Assembly: GCA_902596745.1 (NCBI GenBank)
Contig: CACJUZ010000006.1
Location: 1-43,847, forward strand
DNA from: an uncultured Pelagibacteraceae bacterium
GTDB lineage: Bacteria > Pseudomonadota > Alphaproteobacteria > Pelagibacterales > Pelagibacteraceae
Direction: 5' to 3'
Length of the DNA: 43,847 nt
Below the pieces are notes generated by a model. That model ran no database searches, was not told where the DNA came from, and saw only the letters and a list, made by a program, of their open reading frames with translations. This document shows positions 33,158-41,693 of the stretch, one piece after another (within the stretch, counting starts at the first letter, position 1; each line of letters opens with the position of its first letter). The position numbers were made by a program, and so were the translations under genes.

Positions 33158-34678
33158 CTAAGATAAAATTTTTGGCAACAATACTTCTACCTGAGCCCCT
33201 TTTTGATTAATTCTGTTTGAGGCGGCTATTGCGCCTTTATGTAGCTCTACAATATTTTTAGCAATATTTAAACCTAAGCCTGAATGTTCTCCAAATTTGG
33301 ATGGTCTATTACTATAGAACCTTTTAAAAATTTTTTGTGGAGATGCTTCTGTAAAACCTGGACCCTGGTCCTTAATAGTCATTACAAAATTATTTGAAGT
33401 TTCAGTAAGATCAATTTCAATCTTTTGTTGATCATTACTGAATGATATCGCATTATCAAGTAAATTTGCTATTACCTGTTCAAGTCTATTCTCAATACCA
33501 ATAATAAAATAGTTTTTTTCATCTTTGCTAGAAAAATTTGTTAAAATTTCTATTTTTTTATTTTGATTTACAAGATCTTGTCTAAAATCTTCAACTACGT
33601 TTAATATAATTTTCATCAAATTTACTTTTAACATTTTCTCTCTAGATAAAGACGCTTCATCCTTTAACATTTGAGAATAGTCAGTTATCAACCTTTCAAT
33701 TCTTTCAACATCATGGTTAATTATTTCAAATAATTTTATTCTATCTTTTTGGTCATCTGTTTTATCTAAAAGTTCTGAAGCACCTTTTAAAGAAGCTAGT
33801 GGATTTCTTATTTCATGTGCCAAATCTGTAGAAAAGGTCTCAGCTCTAGTAGTTCTTTTTTGTAATTCTTTTGTCATTTCATCAATTGATTTTGTTAATT
33901 TGCCGACTTCATCTTCCCTAACAAAAAATTTTTGTATATCTATGTTCTGATCTGACTTATTTTTTATTGCTTCAGTAAATGAGACTAAAAATCCGATAGG
34001 CTTAAGTATATATTTATTTAGAAATAATGAAAAAATTAAAATCACTAGAGCTATAGCTAAAACAGTTCTTATTATAAAGTTTTTTCTTTCAGATACGGCT
34101 ATCAAAATATCGTTCGCTTCACTGGTAACTACTATATAGCCGGCTATAGTGTCATTTAATTTTAATTCGCTTATAGTACTAACAAAAAAAGAATTGTTTA
34201 TTTCATTTTGAATAGTTATTGGTTGATTTTTATATCTATTTTGAACTATTTTTTTTAATGAACTTTCTTCAGAACTTTTATTCCCTGTTGACTTTTTTTT
34301 TGTTTGTTTTTTTTCTACTCCTTCCTCGATTATCTCATCTGATTTTTCAAAAACACTTGTATCCAAGTCCAATATATTTGTATCTCCAATTAAGTCGCCT
34401 TTCTCAGAAAGAAATTGAACTCTATCCAGACCTTGAAAGAGAAATCTTGTTGAGAGTAAAAATTGCTTGATACCCTCTTTGTTAAATTCAACCCCTAACC
34501 TTTCTATATGATCTGAAGTGTTGTTTATTATTATAAAATGACTGGCGGAAACTTTTTTAACTAAATTTGGCTGAATTGCATTTAAATAAAGTATAGTAAA
34601 TAATCCTAAGATGGAGAAAATAGATAAGTTAAAAAGTAGAAACTTTCTTAGTATTGAGGATGTTTTTTTCTTTTTCAT
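33158..34678 (-). CDS. chvG: ChvG-type HAMP sensor histidine kinase
   Basis: ATG at 34678 is preferred over the TTG one codon earlier. The protein (506 aa) has a first membrane helix (about 13-33), a periplasmic sensor region with a charged low-complexity stretch (KKQTKKKSTGNKSSEESS), a second helix (about 203-223), HAMP, HisKA with the phospho-His288 in LAHEIRNPLASLKGASELL, and an HATPase domain (N box NLLDNAISFS, G1 KDQGPGF, G2 GEHSGLGLNIAK). ChvG senses acidity or envelope stress in relatives. It overlaps the response regulator by one base (TGATG). hprK and PTS genes, often next in Alphaproteobacteria, are absent. Confidence 0.88.
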   Translation of the reverse strand: MKKKKTSSILRKFLLFNLSIFSILGLFTILYLNAIQPNLVKKVSASHFIIINNTSDHIERLGVEFNKEGIKQFLLSTRFLFQGLDRVQFLSEKGDLIGDTNILDLDTSVFEKSDEIIEEGVEKKQTKKKSTGNKSSEESSLKKIVQNRYKNQPITIQNEINNSFFVSTISELKLNDTIAGYIVVTSEANDILIAVSERKNFIIRTVLAIALVILIFSLFLNKYILKPIGFLVSFTEAIKNKSDQNIDIQKFFVREDEVGKLTKSIDEMTKELQKRTTRAETFSTDLAHEIRNPLASLKGASELLDKTDDQKDRIKLFEIINHDVERIERLITDYSQMLKDEASLSREKMLKVNLMKIILNVVEDFRQDLVNQNKKIEILTNFSSKDEKNYFIIGIENRLEQVIANLLDNAISFSNDQQKIEIDLTETSNNFVMTIKDQGPGFTEASPQKIFKRFYSNRPSKFGEHSGLGLNIAKNIVELHKGAIAASNRINQKGAQVEVLLPKILS

Positions 34679-35376
34679 CAACTAACATTCCATCTATATC
34701 CACTTCCGTACCTTGTTTCAATTGCTGAAAATTTCTCATCTACTTTTTTAAACTTTTTTCGAATTCTTTTTACGTGACTATCAATAGTTCTGTCTTCGAT
34801 TTCAGTGTTTTCTTTGTATGCTATATCCATCAGATGAGCTCTTTCTTTTATTACACCAGGTCTTTTAGCCAATTCTTTTACTATTAAAAATTCTGTAGTC
34901 GTCAGTTTATCGGGAAGAGCTTTGCCATTCCATTCACATTCTAATTGAGAGGGATCTAATTTTAACTTTCCATGAGTTATTATATTTTTAGTGTCTTCTA
35001 CCTTGTCTAATTTTTTTCTTAATTGAACTCTAATTCTTTCAACTAAGACTTTCATAGAAAAACCTCCAGATTTTTTTACAAAATCGTCTGCACCAAGCTT
35101 TAAACCGAGTAACTCATCCACTTCTTCATCTTTTGATGTTAAAAAAATTATTGGAATAGACATTTTTTTTCTTATCTTTTTTAAAAGTTCTTCTCCATCC
35201 ATTCTTGGCATTTTAATATCTAAGATAGCAAGATCAGGAGGATTTCTTGTGAGACCAATCAAAGCCGATTCTCCATCTATATATGTTTGAACTTTAAATC
35301 CTTCTCTCTCTAACGCGATACTAATACTTGTTAAAAGATTTCTATCATCGTCAACTAAAGCAATTGTGTTACTCAT
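34678..35376 (-). CDS. chvI: ChvI-type OmpR-family response regulator
   Basis: A 232-residue regulator with a receiver domain (acidic pocket Asp9-Asp11, phospho-acceptor Asp53 in LAILDIKMPRMDG, Thr80) and a winged-helix DNA-binding domain (TTTEFLIVKELAKRPG, DRTIDSHVKRIRKKF). The segment SKDEEVDELLGLKLGADDF is characteristic of ChvI. Unusually the Lys-Pro after the fifth strand is replaced: where relatives read K-P-F-S, this protein reads KKSGGFS (residues 101-107). It forms an operon with chvG. A 14-base tandem duplication at its start creates a decoy ATG. Confidence 0.9.
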   Translation of the reverse strand: MSNTIALVDDDRNLLTSISIALEREGFKVQTYIDGESALIGLTRNPPDLAILDIKMPRMDGEELLKKIRKKMSIPIIFLTSKDEEVDELLGLKLGADDFVKKSGGFSMKVLVERIRVQLRKKLDKVEDTKNIITHGKLKLDPSQLECEWNGKALPDKLTTTEFLIVKELAKRPGVIKERAHLMDIAYKENTEIEDRTIDSHVKRIRKKFKKVDEKFSAIETRYGSGYRWNVS

Positions 35377-35400
35377 AATTAAATTTTCATAATTAAATTG
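35373..35400 (-). repeat. 14-base tandem duplication at the chvI start
   Basis: TCATAATTAAATTT (35373-35386) is followed directly by TCATAATTAAATTG (35387-35400), 13 of 14 bases alike. On the minus strand each copy contains ATTATGA. The upstream copy opens only a three-codon frame (Met-Lys-Ile-stop), while the downstream copy provides the chvI start codon. Confidence 0.7.
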
Positions 35401-35426
35401 TCAAAATTTAGGCGACAAAATATTAA

Positions 35427-38198
35427 TTAATGGGCTTCACCCCAATTATATCCTGAATTTATACTTACTTCCAATGGAATTGAAAACATATGATACTCCG
35501 AAGAAGAAACAGATGTCATAACCTTTTTGATCAATTTCTCATTGTTTTTTTGATCTTTTATTGAGCTTTCAAAAACTAACTCGTCGTGAATTTGAAGTAA
35601 CATTTTTGCATTAATTTTTTTTTCTTTTTCTGTAAGTTTATCTATCTCAATCATCGCTAATCTAATAATATCTGCCGCAGAACCTTGAATAGGAGCATTA
35701 ATTGCTGCTCTTTCTTGAAACGATCTAACACTAAAATTTTTATCATTTATATTTCTCAAATGAATTCTTCTACCGAAAATGTTATTTACATATCCGTTTT
35801 TTCTACAAAACTTTATTGTAGTGTTCATATAATCTTTAATTTCTGGAAATTTTTTAAAGTATTCATTTATGAAATCGAGAGCTTCCTGATTTGAGACTGA
35901 AATTTGTTTGGCTAATCCGTATTGAGTAATTCCATATATTATACCAAAATTAATTGCTTTTGCTTTTCTTCTTAAATCCTCATCAATTTTTTTTATTGAA
36001 ACTCCAAATACTTGACTGGCTGTCATAGAATGTATGTCTAGATTATTTTTAAATGCTTTTTTAAGCTCTTTTACATCTGCCATATCAGCAAGAATTCTCA
36101 TTTCAATTTGATTGTAGTCTGCAGAAATTAGTACATTATTTTTGTCAGCAATAAATGCTTTTCTAATTTCTTTTCCATCAGCAGATTTTATTGGAATATT
36201 TTGTAAATTTGGATTGCTAGAAGCCAGTCTACCAGTGTTTGTTGACGCAAGTAAAAAGGAGGTGTGAACTCTTTTGGTATTTTTATTAATATGGTCTTGT
36301 AAAGCATCGGTATAAGTACTTTTTAACTTAGAGTCTTGTCTCCACTCGAGAACCAATTTAGGAAATTTGTGTCCAGTTAAAGCTAGATCTTCTAAGATTT
36401 TAGCACTAGTTGCAAGACTGCCTTTTTTTGTTTTTTTAAGTTTAGCAATTTTTAAATCGTTATAAATTATTTCTCCAAGTTGTTTAGGTGAACCAATATT
36501 AAATTTCTTTCCGGATATTTTATAAATTTCTTTTTCTTTCTTAAGCAGCCTCTCTTCAAATCTTTTAGATAATTTTTTCAAATATCCATCGTCAATTTTT
36601 ATTCCATTTATCTCTAATTTAGCTAGAAGTTTTACCATTGGTTTTTCAAAAACTTCGTAAATTTTATTGAGTTTTTCATTATCTACTCTACTTTTTAAAG
36701 TTTTATAAAGTCTTAAAGTAACATCAGCATCTTCTGCAGCATATTTTGTAGCCTCTTTAAGATTTACCTCAGAAAAGTTAAGTTGTTTTTTTCCTGATCC
36801 AACAACGTCTTTATAAGAAATTGTTTTATGACCCAAATGTAGATCGGATAAAGTATCCATGTTATGTCTATTATTCCCTGCGTCCAACGTATAAGAGAGT
36901 AACATTGTATCTTCTATAGGATCAATATTTATCCCGTATTTTTGAAAAATCATAAAATCATATTTAATATTTTGACCTATTTTTTTAATACTTTTATCTT
37001 CTAGAAGATTTTTAATTTTCCCCAAAACAAATTCTTTTTTTAAACTTTTAATGTTTTCATGAGCAACTGGAATATAATATGCATCATTGGTTTCGCAGCT
37101 AAAAGAAATACCAACAATTTCAGCATCAATTGGATTAAGTGAGGTAGTTTCACAATCAACAGAAATTAATGACTTTTCATTTAATTTTTTAATTAATTTG
37201 TCTAAATCATTTTCACTAAGTATACTTTTGTAATTATTAATTTCAATTTTTGGTGACTTAATTTTTTTTTCCACAGCTTTTTTGGAATTATCAGTATCCT
37301 CACCGTAAAAACTTATCGCTTGACTTAAAAGTCTATTAAATTCCATCTCGCGTAAAAAGTTAAATAAATTTCCTTTATTTACATCTTTTAAGATAAAGCT
37401 GCTAAGCTCATCTTTTACCGGTACATCTGATTTTAAAGTTACCAACTCTCTACTTAATATAGCCTTTTCTTTATTTTCTAATAATGTCTGTCGTCTTTTG
37501 TTTTGTTTAATCTCTGAAGCTTTTTCTAATAAAGTATCTAGGTTTTTGTACTTATTAATCAACTCTGCGGCTGTTTTAATACCAATACCAGGTACTCCAG
37601 GTATGTTATCAGATGAGTCTCCAGCTAGTGACTGAACATCTATAACTTGATTTGGTTTTACTCCAAATTTTTCAAATACTTCTTTTTCTCCGATGACTTT
37701 ACTCTTCATTGGGTCGTATAACCTTATATCTTTAGAAACGAGTTGCATTAAATCTTTATCGGATGAAATTACTGTTACTTTAGCTCCTAATCCTCGAATT
37801 TCCTTTACATAAGTTGCGATTAAATCATCAGCTTCGTAATTTAATAATTCTATAGAAGGTAAATTAAATGCCTTTACTGATTTTCTAATATATTCGAATT
37901 GTGGTGCAAGATCTTCTGGTGCCTCACTTCTGTTAGCTTTATAATCTTTATAAATATCATTTCTAAAATTTTTTCTTGCAGAATCAAAAATTACTGCAAA
38001 GTGTGTGGGTCTTTCTTTGCTATCATCAGCTCTAGATTCTTCCAAAAGTTTGAAAAGCATTGAACAAAATCCACTCACTGCCCCGGTAGGCAAACCATCA
38101 CTTTTTCTTGAAAGAGGTGGTAAAGCATAATAAGCTCTAAAAATATAACCTGAGCCATCAATTAAATAAAAATGATCTGACTTTTTAATTTTGCTCAT
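35427..38198 (-). CDS. polA: DNA polymerase I
   Basis: At 923 residues this is a complete three-domain PolA. The 5'-3' nuclease domain (about 1-300) shows FYLIDGSGYIFRAYYALPPL and SLAGDSSDNIPGVPGIG. The 3'-5' proofreading domain (about 330-520) keeps its acidic residues (SVDCETTSLN, YAAEDADVTLRLY). The polymerase domain has motif A SADYNQIEMRILA, motif B RRKAKAINFGIIYGI and motif C LQIHDELVFE. It processes Okazaki fragments and fills repair gaps. It diverges from the ABC ATPase gene with 38 bases between starts and is separated from chvI by 50 bases, with no obvious terminator. Confidence 0.98.
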   Translation of the reverse strand: MSKIKKSDHFYLIDGSGYIFRAYYALPPLSRKSDGLPTGAVSGFCSMLFKLLEESRADDSKERPTHFAVIFDSARKNFRNDIYKDYKANRSEAPEDLAPQFEYIRKSVKAFNLPSIELLNYEADDLIATYVKEIRGLGAKVTVISSDKDLMQLVSKDIRLYDPMKSKVIGEKEVFEKFGVKPNQVIDVQSLAGDSSDNIPGVPGIGIKTAAELINKYKNLDTLLEKASEIKQNKRRQTLLENKEKAILSRELVTLKSDVPVKDELSSFILKDVNKGNLFNFLREMEFNRLLSQAISFYGEDTDNSKKAVEKKIKSPKIEINNYKSILSENDLDKLIKKLNEKSLISVDCETTSLNPIDAEIVGISFSCETNDAYYIPVAHENIKSLKKEFVLGKIKNLLEDKSIKKIGQNIKYDFMIFQKYGINIDPIEDTMLLSYTLDAGNNRHNMDTLSDLHLGHKTISYKDVVGSGKKQLNFSEVNLKEATKYAAEDADVTLRLYKTLKSRVDNEKLNKIYEVFEKPMVKLLAKLEINGIKIDDGYLKKLSKRFEERLLKKEKEIYKISGKKFNIGSPKQLGEIIYNDLKIAKLKKTKKGSLATSAKILEDLALTGHKFPKLVLEWRQDSKLKSTYTDALQDHINKNTKRVHTSFLLASTNTGRLASSNPNLQNIPIKSADGKEIRKAFIADKNNVLISADYNQIEMRILADMADVKELKKAFKNNLDIHSMTASQVFGVSIKKIDEDLRRKAKAINFGIIYGITQYGLAKQISVSNQEALDFINEYFKKFPEIKDYMNTTIKFCRKNGYVNNIFGRRIHLRNINDKNFSVRSFQERAAINAPIQGSAADIIRLAMIEIDKLTEKEKKINAKMLLQIHDELVFESSIKDQKNNEKLIKKVMTSVSSSEYHMFSIPLEVSINSGYNWGEAH

Positions 38199-38236
38199 AA
38201 CTTATAATACCTAAATTTATGTTATATTAAAATTTT

Positions 38237-39169
38237 ATGATTAAAACTGCCTTATCTGTTGAAAAGCTTACAAAAGTATATTTAGGAGATAAAAAAAAGA
38301 CAAATAATACAAATGCATTGAATAATATTACTCTTGAGGTAAAACAGGGTGAGATTTTTGGATTATTAGGTCCTAACGGCGCTGGTAAGACAACTTTTTT
38401 GAGTATATTAGCGGGGACAGTTATAAAAACCAATGGAAAAGTAAATGTGTGGGGGTTTGACCTTGATAAAAATCCAAGACAAGTAAGAGCATCAATTGGA
38501 ATAGTGCCACAGGAAGTAAACCTGGATGCTTTTTTTAGTCCAAAAAAATTATTAGATTTACAAGCAGGTCTTTACGGGATTAAGAACAGTCAAAAAATTA
38601 CCGAAACTATTCTTAAACTCGTTTCTTTAGACAAGCAAGCAAATAGCTATTCTAGAAATTTATCGGGTGGAATGAAAAGAAGATTATTAATAGCTAAAGC
38701 AATGGTTCACCAACCCCCTATTCTCGTGCTAGACGAGCCTACAGCTGGAGTTGATGTCGAACTAAGAAAAAATTTATGGGAAAACGTAAAACAACTTAAC
38801 AAAATTGGAGTTACAATTATTTTAACTACGCACTATTTATTTGAAGCCCAAGAAATGTGTGATCGAATAGCAATTATCAATAAGGGAAATTTAGTAGCTT
38901 TAGATACAACTAAAAAATTACTAGATAGAATAAAAATGAAAAAAATAATATTTAAACTTGAAAAGTTTCAGTCAAATCTTAATTTAAGCATGCCAAATGT
39001 AAAATTTTCAATTGACTCAAACGATTCTATAACTGTTAATTATGAAAAAGAGTCAATTAATTTTGAAAAATTAATTAATTATCTTAAAGAAAAAAACTTG
39101 AAAATACTTGATATTTCAATAGATGAGGGAGATCTTGAGGACGTTTTTATCCAATTAACAAAAAACTAG
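38237..39169 (+). CDS. ABC transporter ATP-binding protein (ABC-2/DrrA type)
   Basis: A 310-residue nucleotide-binding subunit with Walker A LLGPNGAGKTTFL, signature LSGGMKRRLLIAKAM, Walker B ILVLDEPTAGVD and the switch His in TTHYLFEAQEM. The C-terminal ~80 residues form the extension seen in DrrA/YadG-type ATPases, which pair with ABC-2 permeases to export lipids, polysaccharides or drugs. No permease gene follows; the next gene is bioY, whose ECF-type partners (BioM) are of another ATPase group. It is thus an orphan subunit within this window. Confidence 0.9.
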   Translation: MIKTALSVEKLTKVYLGDKKKTNNTNALNNITLEVKQGEIFGLLGPNGAGKTTFLSILAGTVIKTNGKVNVWGFDLDKNPRQVRASIGIVPQEVNLDAFFSPKKLLDLQAGLYGIKNSQKITETILKLVSLDKQANSYSRNLSGGMKRRLLIAKAMVHQPPILVLDEPTAGVDVELRKNLWENVKQLNKIGVTIILTTHYLFEAQEMCDRIAIINKGNLVALDTTKKLLDRIKMKKIIFKLEKFQSNLNLSMPNVKFSIDSNDSITVNYEKESINFEKLINYLKEKNLKILDISIDEGDLEDVFIQLTKN

Positions 39170-39200
39170 ATAATTTCTTTAAATAGATGTAAGTTGAATT

Positions 39201-39764
39201 ATGGAGTTAGTAAAAAATTTAAAACAAGTAAATATTTTAAAATATTTTTTTATTATTTTAGTAAGTTCTTTGTTGCTAGCTGTCTCAGCAAAACTAAAAA
39301 TACCATTTTATCCTGTTCCTATGACTATGCAAACATTTGTCGTACTTTTAATAGGTATATGTTTTGGTTGGAAATTAGGCGGGTCAATTGTTGTTATTTA
39401 TTTACTAGAGGGGGTTGTTGGATTGCCAGTATTCTCTGGAACGCCAGAAAAAGGTTCAGGTATTGTTTACTTTGTCGGTCCAACTATGGGATACTTGATA
39501 GGTTTCGTATTTGCAGCTATGATTTGTGGTATTTTTAAATATGATAAAAATATTATATCTAATGTTTTCAAATTACTTTTGAGTGTAAGTGTTATATATA
39601 TTTTAGGCGTATTGTGGCTTGGTGGATTGATAGGATGGGACAAACCAATAATAGATTTAGGGGTCACACCATTTTTATTGGCAGAAATTTTTAAAATAAC
39701 CTTACTAGCTGTAATCGTAACTTTATTTAGCGATAAATTGTCTGTTCTAAAAAAATGGATATAA
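39201..39764 (+). CDS. bioY: BioY, biotin uptake substrate-binding membrane subunit
   Basis: A 187-residue membrane protein with about six helices and the BioY signatures IPFYPVPMTMQTFVVLLIG, GSIVVIYLLEGVVGLPVFSG and GPTMGYLIGFVFAAM. BioY is the S component of ECF biotin transporters and in some bacteria works without dedicated BioM/BioN. Neither partner is in the window. Biotin uptake would suit an organism with reduced vitamin synthesis. It lies 31 bases after the ABC ATPase on the same strand and its stop is 2 bases from the convergent regA stop. Confidence 0.95.
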   Translation: MELVKNLKQVNILKYFFIILVSSLLLAVSAKLKIPFYPVPMTMQTFVVLLIGICFGWKLGGSIVVIYLLEGVVGLPVFSGTPEKGSGIVYFVGPTMGYLIGFVFAAMICGIFKYDKNIISNVFKLLLSVSVIYILGVLWLGGLIGWDKPIIDLGVTPFLLAEIFKITLLAVIVTLFSDKLSVLKKWI

Positions 39765-39766
39765 AT

Positions 39767-40339
39767 TTATCTTGGTGATCTTTTAGATAAAATTCTCTGT
39801 AATGTCCTTCGATGCATTTTTAAACGCCTAGCAGTTTCTGAAACGTTTCTATTACATAGTTCGAAAACCCGATGAATATGTTCCCATTTAACTCTATCCG
39901 CAGACATTGGATTTTCAGGTGGTTTTGCTTTAGACTCTGGCGCTGCTAATAATGCAGACTCTACATCATCGGCATCCACAGGTTTTGCAATATAATCTAT
40001 AGCTCCAGCTTTAACTGCTGCTACTGCTGTAGGTAAGTTTCCATATCCTGTTAGCATCACAATTCGACTATCTGACTTGCTCTTAGATAGCTCTTTTATC
40101 ACATCAAGACCATTTCCATCCTCAAGTCTAAGGTCAACTACAGCAAAATTTGGGGGCGATTTCCTCACGATTTCTAACCCCTCAGCCACAGATTTAGCCT
40201 CTTTTACCTCAAAACCCTTTTTCTCCATTGCTCTGGATAATCTTCCTCTAAGAGGATCATCATCATCGAGAATTAGCAAGGATTTATCTTGAAAATCACT
40301 CAAATTAAGCTGCGGAGTTTGTAAATTAGTCTTTCTCAT
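39767..40339 (-). CDS. regA: RegA/ActR/PrrA redox response regulator
   Basis: A 190-residue regulator: a receiver domain with acidic pocket LILDDDDPLRGRL, phospho-acceptor Asp69 in AVVDLRLEDGNG and Lys in YIAKPVDADD, then a short Pro-rich linker (SKAKPPENP) and a Fis-type helix-turn-helix (NVSETARRLKMHRRTLQRILSKRSP). The C-terminal helix is nearly invariant in this family. RegA governs redox- and oxygen-dependent genes such as respiratory and carbon/nitrogen functions. The kinase RegB is encoded at the right edge on the same strand, with the three-gene polyamine operon in between on the other strand. Confidence 0.95.
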   Translation of the reverse strand: MRKTNLQTPQLNLSDFQDKSLLILDDDDPLRGRLSRAMEKKGFEVKEAKSVAEGLEIVRKSPPNFAVVDLRLEDGNGLDVIKELSKSKSDSRIVMLTGYGNLPTAVAAVKAGAIDYIAKPVDADDVESALLAAPESKAKPPENPMSADRVKWEHIHRVFELCNRNVSETARRLKMHRRTLQRILSKRSPR

Positions 40340-40346
40340 GACTTTA

Positions 40347-40378
40347 CATATGGGTGCTCTGGGAGCATTTTCAACCCC
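40347..40378 (-). promoter_or_regulatory. Nested hairpin in the regA leader
   Basis: On the minus strand, TGCTC and GAGCA (complements of 40363-40367 and 40355-40359) form a stem with a 3-base loop, nested inside GGG and CCC tracts. It lies ~15 bases before the regA start and might modulate its translation, but it is short. It is part of the 175-base region between divergent regA and the decarboxylase gene. Confidence 0.3.
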
Positions 40379-40454
40379 AAAAAAAAGTTTCTAACATGAC
40401 AGCTATGCATTTTTTTCTTTACATAAGGTGAAAAAACACTAAATACGATCGAAT

Positions 40455-40486
40455 AAGAGTTTTTTATAAATTTTTTGAAAGCTCTT
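40455..40486 (+). promoter_or_regulatory. Hairpin in the leader of the polyamine operon
   Basis: AAGAGTTTTT (40455-40464) can pair with GAAAGCTCTT (40477-40486) using two G-U pairs, with a 12-base loop. It lies about 28 bases before the decarboxylase ATG; a run of five G plus A at 40501-40506 forms the ribosome site. Alphaproteobacteria have a described speF leader RNA upstream of ornithine decarboxylase; I cannot confirm that this is a member. Confidence 0.35.
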
Positions 40487-40514
40487 TTGTGTTAATTAAT
40501 GGGGGACACATGAA

Positions 40515-41693
40515 ATGGAAAAATTTAGTAGCGTTAACGAACTAGTTAACAAACTTAAACCAGTAAATCCAATATACTGTATACGACCAGAGACCATTAA
40601 AAATTCTATAAAAATTTTTAAAAATAAGTTTCCGGGAAAAATATTATATGCAGTTAAAACAAATCCTAATGAATACGTCCTCAAACATATCATCAAAAGC
40701 GGAATAGACAGATTTGACGTTGCATCAATAAACGAAATAAAACTAATTAGAAAACTTAGTCCAGAATCAAAGTTATATTTTATGCATCCAATTAAAAGTA
40801 GAGAGGATATTTCATCAGCATATTTTGACTACAATGTTAAAGATTTTTCTTTAGATACAAAAGAGGAGCTAATGAAAATACTTGATTCAACGAAAAATGC
40901 TAAAGATTTAAATTTATTTGTGCGAGTTGCAGTGTCTAATGAACATGCAGAATTAGATCTTTCAAGAAAATTTGGTGCTTTGACTAGTGAAGCTTTAGGT
41001 TTAGTGAGACTTTGTAAGCAACATGCAAAAAAATTAGGTTTAAGTTTTCATGTTGGATCTCAATGTATGCATAAAATTTCTTTCTCAAAAGGGTTAAAAG
41101 AAATTTCTAATATAATTAAAAAAACAAAAATTATTCCTGATACAATTAATGTTGGTGGTGGATTTCCATCAATATATCCAGACTTAAAACCTGAACCTTT
41201 AGAAAATTATTTTAATGAAATAAAGGAAGGTTTAAATCATTTAAAATTGGAAAGATTGCCTGAAGTGATATGTGAACCCGGAAGAGCTTTAGTGGCTGAA
41301 AGCGGTTCAACAATTGTTCGGGTAAATCTTAGAAAAAAAAATAAACTTTATATTAATGATGGAACTTATGGATCATTATTTGATGCAGGTGTACCTAATT
41401 TTATTTTACCTACAAGAATGATTAGTAATGGAAGAATTCAATCAAAAAAAATCACTGCTTTCCAGTTTTATGGTCCTACGTGCGATAGTTTAGATTTTAT
41501 GAAAGGACCTTTCTTATTACCCAATAATATTAAAGAAGGCGACTATATTGAACTTGGTCAATTAGGGGCTTATGGTTTAACTTTTAGAACTAAGTTCAAT
41601 GGTTTCTACTCGGATACTATTGTTGAGCTCAATGATAAACCCATAATGTCATTGTATGATGATACAGGTAAAATAAATTACTTAGTTGCCTAA
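40515..41693 (+). CDS. Ornithine/lysine decarboxylase, alanine-racemase-fold PLP enzyme
   Basis: A 392-residue fold-type III decarboxylase. The PLP lysine is Lys48 in ILYAVKTNPNE, His179 (SFHVGSQ) stacks on the ring, GGGFPSIYP is the phosphate loop, CEPGRALVAESG follows, and Cys323 in GPTCDSLDFM is the catalytic cysteine from the partner subunit. The family comprises ornithine, lysine/ornithine and carboxynorspermidine decarboxylases; the GPTCDS form and length favour ornithine decarboxylase making putrescine. Its stop overlaps the next start by one base (TAATG), so it is the first gene of a tight polyamine operon. Confidence 0.9.
   Translation: MEKFSSVNELVNKLKPVNPIYCIRPETIKNSIKIFKNKFPGKILYAVKTNPNEYVLKHIIKSGIDRFDVASINEIKLIRKLSPESKLYFMHPIKSREDISSAYFDYNVKDFSLDTKEELMKILDSTKNAKDLNLFVRVAVSNEHAELDLSRKFGALTSEALGLVRLCKQHAKKLGLSFHVGSQCMHKISFSKGLKEISNIIKKTKIIPDTINVGGGFPSIYPDLKPEPLENYFNEIKEGLNHLKLERLPEVICEPGRALVAESGSTIVRVNLRKKNKLYINDGTYGSLFDAGVPNFILPTRMISNGRIQSKKITAFQFYGPTCDSLDFMKGPFLLPNNIKEGDYIELGQLGAYGLTFRTKFNGFYSDTIVELNDKPIMSLYDDTGKINYLVA

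Noticed and set aside
39194-39538. A 114-codon frame overlapping the start of bioY
   Set aside because: It lies inside bioY in another frame, its sequence resembles no family, and bioY itself has clear family motifs and a better start.
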